Source: Iris pallida
Lineage: Eukaryota; Streptophyta; Magnoliopsida; Asparagales; Iridaceae
Direction of reading: 5' to 3'
DNA length: 64,000 bases
NCBI GenBank assembly: GCA_029216955.1
Contig: JANAVB010003400.1
Location: 11,931,359 to 11,995,358 of the forward strand
A program made the translations under genes and the position numbers. The first letter of the stretch is position 1; every line of letters begins with the position of its first letter. This document shows positions 32,080 to 43,945 of this stretch, piece by piece. A model generated the notes under the pieces. The model ran no database searches and had not been told where the DNA came from. It saw only the letters and a program-made list of their open reading frames with translations.

Positions 32080-34060
32080 TAATCTGACCTTGTCCATCAA
32101 CTCAGACTAAATTTGTAAACTCCACATCTGAATCTCCATCCTTGGAACGATCACCTCGATACCCAAACTATCCAGATCGGCCAATAGATGACTATCTTAC
32201 GTCAAATACATAGCGGCCGGATACCTGTTCAAGGCATCGGCGACTATGTTGGCCTTTCCTGGATGGTACTGTAATGAGATATCGAAGTCCTTCATCAGCT
32301 CAAGCCACCGTCTCTGCCTCTTGTTCAATTCCTTTTGAGTAAACACGTACATTAAGCTATTGTGATCCGTGAATTTCTCAACCCGCTCTCCGTACAGGTA
32401 GTGCTTCTACACCTTTAGAGCAAAAAAATAGCTACCAACTCCAGATCATGGGTATAATAGTTTTTCTCATGAGGATGCAATTGCCTGGGTGCATAGACAA
32501 TCACCTTCCTGTGCTACTGAAGAACGCAACCTAAGCCCTTCCTAGATGCGTCACTGTAGATAGTGAAACCATCTGTCCCTGATGGCAACGTCAAGATAGA
32601 AGCTGTGGTCAACCGCTTCTTCAACTCATCAAAAGCGGCCTGACACTCCTCGGTCCAGACGAACTCTACGTCCTTTCTGGTGATTTTAGTCATCGGCTCT
32701 GTAATCCGAGAGAAGTCCTAAACGAACTTTCGTTAGTAGCCTGCCAGACCAAAAAAGCTCTAAATCTTGATAACTAAGCTCCGTGTGGACTAAGACTCAA
32801 CTGTTGAAATCTTCTTCGGGTCTACTGAGATCCCCTTTTCGGTCACAACATGGCCCAAGAACTCCACCTGCTCTAGGAAGAACTCATACTTCAACAGCTT
32901 CCTATAGAGTTGCTCCTTTCTGAGAGTCTTTAGCACAATCTGCAGATGTTCTTCGTGCTCCTCCGGCATCTTTGAGTAGATCAAGATATCATCTATGAAG
33001 ACCACCATAAACTTGTCAAGGTACTGATGGAATACCTTGTTCATCATGTTCATAAATACCGCTGGGGCATTGGTCAACCCAAATAGCATAATAGTGAACT
33101 CGTACTGGTCGTACCAAGTCTGAAAAGCCATCTTCGAAATATCCTCCTTCTTTACCTTCAACTGATGGTAACTCGACGTCAAGTCTATATTCGAAAATAC
33201 CTATGCACTGCTCAACTGATAGAACAAGTCGTCAATCCTCGACAACGGGTACTTATTCTTGATAGTGAGGTTGTTGAACGCTCTGTAGTCGATACACATG
33301 CGTACCATCCCATCATTCTTTGGTACAAATAGAATAGGAGCGCTCCAAGGTGAAGAACTGGATCTGATGAAACCCTTGTCCTGCAGCTCGTTGACTTGCT
33401 TCTTTAGCTCTGCTAACTCACTATTGTTGATCCTATAGATGTGCTATGAGATAGGCTCAGCGCTCGACACCAAGTCTATAGTGAACTCAACGTCCCTGTC
33501 CGGCGACATCCCCGACAACTCATCAGGGAAAACATCCAAGAATCCTTCTATCAATGGATATGGCAAGTCCTACCCCTCTAACATAGCTCCACAGAAGCCA
33601 TTTCTCGGCTCAGCTGCTCCCTTAGCAAGCTCAAACTCTGGCTCTCCTAGTGGTCTAAACAGAACAAAGCCTCCTCTACAGTCTATACTAGCATGGTGCC
33701 TGCTCAACCAATCCATACCGAGTACCATATCGTAGCTCGAAAGTGACATTATGAGCACGCACGCACTCAAATCCTGGCCTTCCAGTGTAACTCTTCGCCC
33801 CTTGCAAATATTATTGACCAGGGTAATGCCTCATCCGATCATAATCTTGTAAGTCCTATCCAGTGGTTCAGCAATAATATTGTGCCTAAGAGCAAAAGAG
33901 ACAGATACAAAACTGTGTGTAGCACCCGAGTCAAACAAAGCTAATACAAGAAAGGAATCCAGAAAAACAGAACTTGCCCCCATGTCTACTACGGGCTCGA
34001 CCTCCTCGACCGTCAGTACGAATGCTCTACCTTGGGGTGCTCCCCTCTGATGCTGGGCGA
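32080..34060 (-). pseudogene. Chromovirus 2 protease, reverse transcriptase, RNase H (broken)
   Basis: The protease site is DSGATHSF (- strand, about 33920-33945), followed by DMVLGMDWL (about 33720). Reverse transcriptase: an interrupted N-terminal part with [19 protein letters not shown] (about 33270-33330), then an open piece (32790-33182) from SSYHQLKV through [12 protein letters not shown] to FIDDILIYS (active site FIDD, 32982-32999) and FLGHVVT. The RNase H region (about 32080-32750) is recognisable only in fragments (for example [17 protein letters not shown]) with many stops. It would process Gag-Pol and copy RNA to DNA if intact. Confidence 0.85.
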
Positions 34061-34064
34061 AGTG

Positions 34065-35186
34065 CTACTGCTGGGTCAGAAGTGACGGACCCCTCGACTG
34101 AACAGCAGGTTCCGTTGGAGCTCTAGCAAGAGGTGCTCTGGCCTGTCCTCCCTGAGCTAGACGAGTAGAACAATCCTTGAACTGGTGGTCGGGCAATCCA
34201 CAGAACAAACAAGCACCCAACCTCTTCCTACAGACATCCCGGGTGTGCCCTGGCATTCTGCAAAAGGCATACTGAGGAACCTGCTTCTGCACCTGTTGAA
34301 GATGCGCACTGGTTGGTACTGCTGATGTTGATGCTGTTGTGGAACGGCCTATGCTAAAACTGAGGATGCTTATCCGGTCCTGTACTGGAACCAGCACCCA
34401 TAGCATCACTGCTACTCTCGAGCCTGAGACCCAAGTTCTCCTCTGCGATCTGGGCATCGATCAGGATATAATATCACCGTTCGACGTCCAGACCTGTGAA
34501 AACGAATTCTGCCATTCAAGCCCCTGCTGAACTTGTGGGCCTTCTCTCTAGCATCCTGAACCATGCCCTTGGCGAACCGGTTCCAACGGAAGAACTCAGC
34601 TGCATACTCGTCAACTGACAAGTTCCCCTGTACTAGTCCTATGAACTGGCCCTCTAGTGCACTAAGAGCTACGTCAGAAAAGAATTTCTCCTTGAATAGC
34701 CCCTTGAAGGTATCCTACGTCAGACCCATCACTGTCAGTTGAGGGTCTGTGTGGTAGCAAGTCAGAGCGATATCGAAGAGCTGACTAGCTATTGCTGCAA
34801 ACCGCAGCCCCTCCGGAATCTGGCCCAACTCCAAACTCCTCTATATATCCTCTAGTCAGTCATCGGCATAAAGGATCCCCTCTGTCCCCTTGAACTCTCG
34901 AGGGAACATCTTCTTGAAATCCATCACTGAGCCAGGCCTTGCCTACTGCTGATGCGGCTACTGGGCAAGAGCGCACTGGATATGTACAACAGCCACCTTC
35001 TCTACTGCGGTGAGAGCTAACTGGTATGCACTCTCGATACTCTATCACAGAACATCCATATATTACTGTTGAGCCTCAGCCTGTGCTCGCTGTGCCTCTA
35101 TCATCTGCTGGAAGAGCGCGAACATCTGCGTGGCATCGGTCAGTAGCATAGATGGAGGTGGAAGAGGATATAGTTGAACAAGAATA
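34065..35186 (-). pseudogene. Chromovirus 2 gag (broken)
   Basis: Gag is the structural capsid protein. On the - strand the N-terminal part (35166 down) reads MLLTDATQMFALFQQMIEAQRAQ then a stop; the middle includes DEYAAEFFRWNRFAKGMVQDA (34560-34620). The C-terminal part (34065-34457) has two zinc-knuckle-like motifs: C-x4-H-x4-C (FCRMPGHTRDVC, first Cys missing) and a complete CLFCGLPDHQFKDC. Several frame changes and stops occur between. Confidence 0.8.
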
Positions 35187-37174
35187 GATAAGTGAAACCC
35201 CTTGCCAACAAACCCATATGGCTTGGACACTGCCCAAAAGCCATAAAGCTGCTGCCAAGAGCAATAACTCAGGTCCTAAGGCCAGCAGTGGCCTGATGGC
35301 CTAATGTTCCCTGGCCAATGGCCAGGGCAGTGGCCAAGCTACTGAACACTGGAAATAGGAATTTTCCTTACTGCTGCTACTGCTAAAGCAGCTCCTGTTG
35401 TAATAGCAGCCATTGTAAGCCCTTGCAATACAAGGCCAAGTTCCTCTAACACTACTCCTAGTCACAATCTCATCCCTCTTAATTCTAACTGATACTTAGT
35501 CTAATACCCACACTGTTTATTAGAAAAATCCAACCGAACACTAAATCTTGCACTTCATATATACCCTTTACTCACCCTCACTCATATCTCTAACTCACAC
35601 ACACATGAACTAAAGACACTAGGACTGAACTCTTCACTGATACATGAACACTAAGATAGGACACTCATCCCTAAACACTATAGACACTCACAATCACAAA
35701 ACACCAATATTTCGCACTCGAATTGGTGCCCCTACAGACACACACGGATACCTGAGCTGTATGACAGTGATACAATTCCCTCTCACTCTCGAACACACAG
35801 TGATTGGCCAATGGCCTCACTGCCCTGAGCTCTCCACTCTTAGCTGCTATATGCATGGACCCCCTCTTAGTCCTGCAGTCATTTAGCATTGGCCCAAGGT
35901 TGCATGCCTACTGCTCACCACATATCTGAACACTATCCCATCTTTTGACACACACACAAACACTGATACACAAACTGCATCCTCTCAGTCCCTACTGAAA
36001 CATGGACTAAAACACTTGGTCTAGACCCAAGGCCTATGGCCAAGTGAGATTAGCCAATGGCCAAAATCCTAAGGCCAAAATGGCCTAACTGTTACCTAAA
36101 CATGAAGTAACATCTTGGCCTATCGCCAAGAGTCTACCGCTCACTGAAGAAAGTAGCCAAAGTCTCTGCCACAGTCCTATGGCCAAACGGCAACCAACCG
36201 GCTATGCCCGAGCCCACACTCACACTGTCAGTCCCTAACTCCCCTTCCATAACACTGTCTCCTACTGACACTGAAAGCAGGGAAGTAATCACCTGCTCCA
36301 CTGAATCAAAATAGTACCAAAACTCCCCTTTAACAGTGTACACCCCAAACAAAACATATGCAACAAACATCCATGTACATATGCATACATAATATAACTT
36401 ATATATAACTCGTATATATGTATATACATTAGTGAGTTAAACTAAAAAATCACTTAGGATGCCTAATAAATAAAAACCAAGCTATCCAAATGCCTAAAAC
36501 TGAAAAACAAGGCTAAAATGACCATTTTGTCATTTTGACAAACACTTGGTGGGCTATCCTCGTATTTATCCAAGGATGGCACAAAAACCCTAAATAAAAT
36601 ATACCAAAATAAGGTTTAGAGCCTTGCTCATCTCCCCATGGGTACCCCTAACCAATGTGAGTGTTCCTACTTGTGTCATGCATGAAAATGGAGCTCAAAC
36701 TATTAAAATAATAAGAGTTTTAACTATTGGGTGGTTATTTTTCCAATGAAGCCATCTAAGGATGCTCTTGTGTCAAGTTTGACACAGTCTCCCTCTTCTT
36801 TGGACTCCTTCCCACGATCTCCTTGGTCTCCAAGCTTCTTACCTTGTAGGATAAAGATATGGGAAAGTTTTGGGAGAAGTTTTGATGGTGGGAATGAAGA
36901 AAATGGAAGGGGTCTTGAAGAGGATTTCTTCTGGGTTTATGGAGGCTTCTAAAGGATGAAGAAGAAGGTGTAAATGCTTTTTATGACCAGCCATCATTGA
37001 AGCCCTAAAACCCCTTCTAAAATGTCCATTTTATCCCTCAAGTTGTCATGAACACTCTCTTAAATGAAGGGTTAGTTGTGCTCTAAGTGCGGGATTAATT
37101 TCTAGTCTAAAACTAGGCTTAACATGACTTAAATGAGGCTAATTATGTTCATCCTAGGTTGTAGGCTCAAGTGG
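35187..37174 (-). repeat. Chromovirus 2 5' LTR, cut by LARD-2
   Basis: It aligns with 28333-30380. The last about 155 bp (matching 30380-30535) are absent because LARD-2 inserted at 37175; they should lie beyond LARD-2 outside this window. Adjacent gag sequence begins at once, without a primer site. Confidence 0.8.
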
Positions 37175-37531
37175 TGTCACTACCACATTTCTAGCTTGAG
37201 GGTATTTTTGTCATTTTGGATGAATTTTTAATTAATTTATTGAATTGGTGAATTCTAGTTTGACTTTGACTTGCTGAGACTAGTGGACTAGCCTAGAACC
37301 TAACTCTAGCTATGGTAACCCTTGTCTAACTTGAGTTAATCCATTTTAGTCATTAGAGATTAGTTTTAGAATGAGAGGATTTAGTTTAGTGCAATCTAGT
37401 CATGACTTACGGTTTTAGTAAATGGCTTATGACTTCATGACTTAAATGATCATGACTTAAGCCCATGGGCCAATTTAGGAAACCTTAACCCTAATTATGC
37501 AACTCATGAGCAGTGATAGGAGAACCCCCCC

Positions 37532-37539
37532 TATTTAAT
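37532..37539 (+). promoter_or_regulatory. Predicted TATA box, LARD-2
   Basis: CCCCCCTATTTAATG, 357 nt into the LTR; the chromovirus 1 equivalent is at 355 nt. Confidence 0.6.
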
Positions 37540-37783
37540 GTCATGTTGAGGTGTTCTTGCCTCTTTTAGAGCTTGACCTAGAAATTGAAGAAAGGTATTT
37601 TCTCCCCTTCCAAAAATCCCCATAAATTTATTTTAATTCCTTTTTAACCCTAGTCTTTTGCATTAGGACCTAATTTCTGGTTGTTTACTATTTTTGGAGG
37701 ATTATCTCAGTTTTGGGTTCATTTGGAGCTTTGGAGTTGGTATTTGGAATCTTTCCATTGGAGCTTTCTTGGAGGATTGACAC

Positions 37784-37795
37784 TCATAGGTAAAA
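37784..37795 (+). promoter_or_regulatory. Predicted leader exon 1 donor, LARD-2
   Basis: CTCATAG/GTAAAAA with GT at 37790-37791, 257 nt after the TATA start. Confidence 0.5.
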
Positions 37796-38044
37796 ACCCT
37801 CAAATTAACTTTTAATCCTGATTTTTGTGCATGATAGCTTAGGTATAGGTGTCCCCTAGCTACTGTAGAAATTTCGTGTCATTTGCATTAGGTTACGTGT
37901 CCGTATCGGACACGTATCAAACCTATAGGCTAGGTGTTCGACGAAATGCCCGAACCAATTCGATTTGCTATTTTTGCAAATCTATTTGAATAGAAACCTA
38001 GATCTAGGGTTTGCTTATGGATTTTTATTATTTTTTCCTAATTT

Positions 38045-38560
38045 TAGTTTCGTATCGTGTCCACACGGGGACACGAACATGCTGACCGCGCGCACGTACA
38101 CTGTGTCCTGCATCACGGGGCTGATAACTCCCGACATAGGACACGTGGACACGCCAAATTTGGTGAGAGTGATGGGGCATTGGCTGCCACCATCCTCCCA
38201 AAATTTGGGTCGATTTGGTTGCTTGTGCGAGGAGAAATCCTCCCCGTACTGGTCGTACGGGCCACGCGCGAGCTGCTGTGCGCACACAGTTTACGCGACT
38301 AATATGCGATCGTATCGGACACGATACATGTCGTTGACACTGTGCAGGCGGTCCTAGGGGTAGCCCTACCCCTGGCGCACGTGTACACAAGGCCACGTGT
38401 CACCACGTGGCCTGCATCGTGTGCGGGACACGTGCACGCGTGTACAATGCTGTGTACTGTGCAGTACACGTGTGCATGTCTGTGAGTGTTTGGACACGTT
38501 CGTGTCCACTTGGTAGGACACGAATGACTTGTTTGACATGTGTACACATGTCACATGATT
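38045..38560. repeat. GACACG/CGTGTC-rich array, LARD-2
   Basis: Same character and distance from the LTR start as 2390-2915. Includes CACGTGTC, GGACACG and CGTGTGC motifs and several CACGTG cores. Overlapping open frames on both strands reflect composition. Confidence 0.7.
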
Positions 38561-40190
38561 TACCAACCATTTAATTGGTGTTTTAATGTGTTTTTGATCT
38601 CGAAATTGAATTTTCCTATGTGGACTGATACATGCATTCAGTTCTTATATTCTAATTTTAATTCCTATTTGTAAACTAAATTTTGATGTTAAAGTTGCAT
38701 GTTTAAGTTCACCTACAAGTGTACTAACTACTGCTAGTTCAGATTTGCGTATTAGATTTGGTTGTGGTCAAGAGTATTGGATTTCGATTATGTGATTGAG
38801 CTGTTAAATGGATGGACTGATACTCAAGTCCAGTTTTGAGTTTCAAATCTTGATTCCCTATTTTTAAACTGAATTGATGCTTAAATTTGCCATGATTAAT
38901 TCAATTGTATTGTGTTAGTCACTGCTAGGTTGGTTTTACATGATAGAATAGGTTTTACACTTGAGTAATGGGTTTTCGGAATGATGGACTGATACACAGT
39001 CCTGGGAATTCTGAACTTCCATTCTTCTAATCCTGATTTTGAGAGTTAACTTGCCTGTTTAATTTCTTACACTGTGTATCAGTTAACTGTCATATGGGGT
39101 TATGTTTGATGTAGGAATATTGGGATTCAATTGGTAAAATGAATTCGAAATTGGTTGATTTATGAACTGTCATGTTGGAACAAAACCTATTGCTGAAATT
39201 GCATTTGCCATGATCATTTCCTGATTTCACATTACAAAACCTGAGATTGGTTCCCTAATACATAACTGAACTTGAATTCCTAGCAATAAACTATTGAAAC
39301 TAACCTATTTGACAATGTTCTCTAATACACACCTACACATACATGCTCTACACCATCACTAATGTGAACTGTCATTCAGTTCTCACATTCCTAAATGCTA
39401 AAATCTGAGTTTATGCTCACTGATTTTCAGTTTCAAATAACATGTCCTACACTATATCACCCTCACACATACACACTCTACACACACACACCATGCCACA
39501 TTGTCACTTGACACTTGCACCCACATATTCCCACACACACTTTCATATGATACACACACACCCATTGCATCACACACACACATGAAACACACCCCCTCAC
39601 ATATAGACATACACACACTTACATTGCCATGATTCCTCTATGTTTCACTAAGTTCCTGGACACATTACACTCTACTGTTCACTTGTACACACACACACAC
39701 CTTGACACAAGCACATGTATTCCTCTCCTATCACTCTATGTATATACATATATATGTATATATATATCTATATGTGATATATATATTGTAATGTAGCCTA
39801 TGTCTAGTGTGATTGTTTATATAAACTAAATATATTAATATGTGCATATGTGTGTTAATTATATTAAATTAGATATAGTCAATATGTGTTCTAGCCTATG
39901 GCCTATAGCCTGTGGCTCATTGCCTATGTGTATGGCATGGATGCCAGTTAAGTTGTGTTGTTGGCTTGTATAGCCTAGATAGTGTGTGTGAATGCTAAAA
40001 TAGGCTGGTTAGGCTTAGTGAGACTTGTTTGGGTTAGGCTTGACCTAGTTGACCTAGTTTGACTAGTGTAGTTTGACTAGAGTTGACCGAGGGTTGACTT
40101 TAGCCTAAATTGACCCCAAACATCATGTAGATGCATTGTAGCAGTCTAATATATTATTTTAGACTTATAGTGACTTGTACTGTTCTATAG
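38561..40190. other. LARD-2 LTR body, predicted intron 1, no gene
   Basis: AT-rich with degenerate repeats: GGACTGATAC (38620, 38815, 38985), CACACACA tracts (39470-39710), a TATATGTATATATA tract (39735-39790) and GTTGACC/TTGACTAG repeats (40030-40120). No coding potential. Confidence 0.6.
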
Positions 40191-40249
40191 GAGACAGACA
40201 CCACTCCTCGGACAGTAGATTCTCTTCGGATATTCAGGATACCAGGCGA
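40191..40249 (+). other. Predicted leader mini-exon (59 nt), LARD-2
   Basis: Between TGTTCTATAG and GGCGA/GTAAATTCTCT. Here the donor is GTAAAT, closer to the plant consensus than GTACAT elsewhere. Confidence 0.55.
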
Positions 40250-40389
40250 GTAAATTCTCTAATCATTTTATATCCTATTTAGGAGTATATTTCCTGCTTT
40301 AGATTACTTTACTTGATGCTGACACGTTGGAAACACGAATTAGTACTATATGGATCTTGTCGTGCGATGTTATTCCCTTAGCGGATACA

Positions 40390-40690
40390 TCGTGTATTTC
40401 ATGTTCGTGAACTTTATTATGAGCATCGTGTACTCCTTGTATTCGTGCTTTTCGTGTGCAAATCGTGTGAAATCGTGTATACTCATGTGCTCACATGATC
40501 TTTGTGTATAACTATACTTCGTGTGCAATAACATAACTTGGCTAGATCCTTGTGTATTGATTGGGGCGGGAGAGTAGAAGTGGTTATGTATTCAATCCAG
40601 TAGATTACTCGTGTGCAACCTTTTTAGATTACTCGTGTACAACATCGTACCGTTTACATAACCGTCTTGTACTCTGAATCACTAGCACTG
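40390..40690 (+). repeat. TCGTGTAC-type octamer array, LARD-2
   Basis: Same array as 8230-8520, but here many units keep CG (TCGTGTGC, TCGTGTAC) where chromovirus 1 and LARD-3 have CA/TG. The conserved 45-bp block is at 40522-40566. Confidence 0.55.
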
Positions 40691-40864
40691 TTAGTTCTCA
40701 TATATATTGTATCTATTTACTTACAGTCTTCCTTTTCATCATGTTATTCTTTAAGTTTCCTGTATCTTACTTTCTAGCATGTTTATATTTCCTAACCTGT
40801 TATGATTTGTTGAGATGTACTGTACCCGCTTTTATCCTGACTGGACCTGTTGAAAATATTACAG

Positions 40865-40977
40865 AGGACGAGGCTGAGGCGTTCTGCCCTACTTATTACG
40901 GTGCGACCCTAGAGGACTGCTGAGACCTGGACCAGCAGCAGGACCCACTAGCAGTGGATGACACTCCCCTAGATTAG
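40865..40977 (+). pseudogene. Conserved short LTR reading frame, LARD-2 copy
   Basis: It opens after ATATTACAG, reads EDEAEAFCPTYYG, then TGA at 40921-40923, then continues in the same frame DLDQQQDPLAVDD to TAG at 40975-40977. Upstream, the frame is open from 40741 through LTGPVENIT. Confidence 0.4.
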
Positions 40978-41239
40978 GATGTCTTTCATTTATCTTTTCT
41001 GGATTACTGTATTGAGATATTGAGATGATTTCTGGATATGTATTTATCTTAGACACTTAGACTTATTCTGGATTATATCTCTGTGGATTTCTTTCTATTC
41101 TTATCTATCTATCCATCTTTTATCATGCTTTACCTTAGATGTGATACCTTAGATGTGATTGAGACTGTATTTGCTATGTCACCTCTATTCGGAGTTTATA
41201 TACTGTACAGGTACCTTTATATTGTTAGATGTTAACCTA

Positions 41240-41323
41240 GGACAGCGTTCTACCGCCGACACTGCGGCGTAGGCTGGACGTACCCACGTCTCGTGCCCTT
41301 ACTCTAGGGTGCGGGTCGTGACA
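41240..41323 (+). promoter_or_regulatory. Conserved LTR terminal block with hairpin, LARD-2
   Basis: CGCCG (41254-41258), loop ACACTG, CGGCG (41265-41269), extended by CUA/UAG with one bulged C. The LARD-3 copies have the identical stem. Confidence 0.6.
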
Positions 41324-41370
41324 CATTTTTAGTGGAGGCCCATACAGGTCTAGATTAGAATATAGTGGTA
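41324..41370 (+). promoter_or_regulatory. LARD-2 primer-binding-site candidate
   Basis: CATTTTTAG followed by TGGAGGCCCATACAGG. The TGG is nine nt after the LTR, as in LARD-1 and LARD-3. Confidence 0.4.
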
Positions 41371-41539
41371 TTCGAACTAGAGTATCACTACAGCCTGCAG
41401 TAGGATTAGGATATTTTGAAGGTACTCAATCACACTAGGAAAAACTCCTTATCAGATTCCTTTTATCTAAATTTGCTACTTATCGTCTTCCCTTGAATAT
41501 AAACTGTCCTCCTTTAATTTTTCGCTTCATTCTCAGTAA

Positions 41540-41996
41540 TTGCTTCTTGTTTTGATCTGTCTTCATGATGGTTATGGAGACACGATCTCATCGCTCCGGT
41601 CCGGAGGATACTATCGAGAGGCTGGCCACCTCTCGTCCTGTTCAACAGGGCCTCGAGACCGCAGCTTCTGTTGTGCCGACTCAGGTTGGAGTTTCTGCTA
41701 CATTGGAGGTGCACCTCCGTCTGTACAGAGACCTTCCCCCGTCATTTTCAATTTCTCTCAACAGTAGAGGTACATGCAGCATTGGCAGTAGGCCAGAGGA
41801 AACCAGCAAGGGCAAACTTTTGCCAGGACAGTCGAGGATGCACAGGCCATTGGAGATCTTGCTACGGGTTCCGAATTTTTCGATTCCATTTCTGCAATTA
41901 CCTCTTATAACTATCTTGAAATTCAATTCCATCTGTTCCTTGTTGACTGATCAATTTTGTTCTGTTGTTCCTGTGTTATGTTTATTTTTCTTCTGA
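41540..41996 (+). pseudogene. Gag-like vestige, LARD-2
   Basis: Counterpart of LARD-1 22277-22690. The frame from 41565 begins MMVMETRSH and includes EDTIERLATSRPVQQGLE. Its first half is well kept between the two LARDs and its second half is out of frame. It may still supply a start codon or encapsidation context rather than a protein. Confidence 0.4.
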
Positions 41997-42002
41997 GAAA
42001 AA

Positions 42003-42275
42003 TTATATGGGCTAGGTCACCTCAGTTATAGGATCTAGAATCTTCGATAGTCGTGTTAGCTGGCATAGTGAGGACATATAGTCAAATTTTGGACGTATTT
42101 CTCGGGTGTGGGAATTTAAGGTTTTCGCCGTCGCATGCGACAATACGAAAATTTTAAATACCATGATCCTAGAGGTATGTACCTTAGTCAAGGACTCTAC
42201 GATTATCGTAGCCTTGCTCACTAGCATGACAAAGACTCTAAACAACACAATTTTGGACATACGCATATGATTATC
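42003..42275 (+). ncRNA. Conserved structured LARD module, copy 2
   Basis: Best-formed copy. CTACGA-TTA-TCGTAG is a perfect 6-bp inverted repeat, bracketed by AAGG and CCTT. Upstream, TTTTCG, then the palindrome GTCGCATGCGAC, then CGAAAA form nested pairing. It begins about 680 nt after the LTR. RNA dimerisation/packaging is inferred. Confidence 0.5.
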
Positions 42276-43930
42276 ATACCATTCTGTTGTTATAAAAATT
42301 GTATTCCATCATCAAATAACTTAGGAGTAAGGATATTTTAGTTTTGTAGAGCTTATTCATATGTAGTTCCTTCATAGTGTAATGATACGACAACTTGTAG
42401 AGTGTCTGTATCCTAGAGATGATAGTTAGCATTGGTATTAGAATAATAACCCATTGTAGATGATTTCCCTGACCAACCAGTTACATATAGGATGTTAGTA
42501 TGCCTTACAGCCTTGATGATTGTTATTATTTTCCCTTACCTTTTTCCAGTGAGGTACCCATGACCAGAGCCTGTCCTTGAGTATAGTTGTAGTTTTACCT
42601 AAGACTGAGAGGTCTATATATATATAGATAGGTTACAGATGGTATTGGCATATGGGATATGGGTTGGGTTGGTATCTATAGGTCATTGTTGTATAGGATT
42701 ATTGACATGTTGTTAGCCTATATTGGTCCAGTTTCTATTTTAGTTAAGTTCTCTTTGTGTTGAGTTCAGTCATGTTTGATCAACCTCTATAGGCAGTGTG
42801 CAGACCCTTCACTAGATACCCTGTTCCTTTGGATCATACTTGTACAAGTTGTTCACTGCACTCAACATTTTATTACCTACCATATTGTATCATAGATTTC
42901 ACTGGACCATTGTTCAGACCCAATTATTGACTCACCAATATAACCATCAACCCCTTATCATATTCTACATATCAGGAGAGTTAGTATCATGTATATTAGA
43001 GGTCTGCACTCATCCTTACTTCTGTACATGGTGACCTACTGCATCTCTTAGCATTTTACCTTATTGGATAGCCTTACAATACCCTTCATTATAACCTGCA
43101 GTACCTGCCCTACAAAACCTTTTTGGGTAGGGCTGTTCAGTCTATTTAGGACAGTTGTATTCATTGGGGATATAATATGGGTTGTTGATAAGAGTTCTCT
43201 CTTGATCATTGTTCTGTCCCTCTTTTATTGTATTAGATACAGATGATAGCCCATCTGTCCAGATACATGTCCAAACCCTTTCTTTTATTGTTGGTTCAGT
43301 CATCTAAAAGCCTCTACATGGGCATTAGTTTAATTTTCCATATGAAGGTGTCCTACATATCATTGTCCTACATGTGATTATTCTGTATATTCATGTGCAG
43401 CCATGCTACACTACTGTTCTGTCCCAACACACCTTGCAGTATCTGACCTCTTCTTGGAGTGATAGGCATGTAGTAGGGAATTGGTGTTACTAGACTTTGA
43501 GTAGAGTTGAGGTGATGAGGGTAAAGCATATATATATAGCTTGTATATATGTAATGTATTTTAATTTGGTATGTAGCCTGCACTCATTTACAGTATACTG
43601 ACTATTGTATTCCCTGTACACCAGTTTGGTTCACTTCTTTCAGACCACTATCCTGCATGTAGGTAGTTCAGCCAGATAGAGAGGAGAGCCCAGGTTGATC
43701 TAGAGGCATGTTTTAGTCACCATGTAGGTTTTCTTTCACTTTGACTTTACAAGTGGACCCAAATGTCCTGTCTTTTAGCTTATAAATTCAGTCTCCTTAG
43801 CATCATTCCCTTTTGCCTATATTGATGTTTCAGACTATTCATCCTTAGCCTAAATTCTAAGCATTTGTTTCAGTCCCTTATAAGTTTAGTCTACTTTAAC
43901 CCTTTGATGATCAGTTTTATATATGTATGC
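42276..43930. other. LARD-2 interior, no gene
   Basis: The part up to about 42640 aligns with LARD-1. The rest (42660-43930) has no match in LARD-1 that I can see and only short open frames. It includes CCTTACTCTG-like simple text and a small TATATATA run (42615). Content unknown. Confidence 0.5.
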
Positions 43931-43945
43931 ATATATATATATATA

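Larger units (their letters stand above)
28333..37174 (-). mobile_element. Chromovirus 2: Ty3/gypsy element, decayed
   Basis: A full-order chromovirus on the - strand: 5' LTR remnant (35187-37174), gag, protease, reverse transcriptase, RNase H, integrase with chromodomain-like tail, polypurine tract, 3' LTR (28333 or lower to 30535). The 5' LTR outer end is cut by LARD-2 at 37175. The gag start follows the LTR directly, so the primer site and leader seem deleted. Protein closeness to chromovirus 1 is high, but the LTRs differ apart from the first bases. Confidence 0.87.
37175..41323 (+). repeat. LARD-2 5' LTR (4149 bp)
   Basis: It starts TGTCACTACCACA and ends GCGGGTCGTGACA. It contains TATA (37532), donor (37789), GACACG array (38045-38560), CA repeats (39470-39710), mini-exon (40191), octamer block, short ORF (40865) and terminal block (41240-41323), in the same order as the chromovirus 1 LTR. 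Confidence 0.85.

Noticed and set aside
38000..38570. Six overlapping open frames on both strands in LARD-2
   Set aside because: They lie in the GACACG array and reflect its composition; the equivalent frames in LARD-1 and chromovirus 1 are not the same protein.
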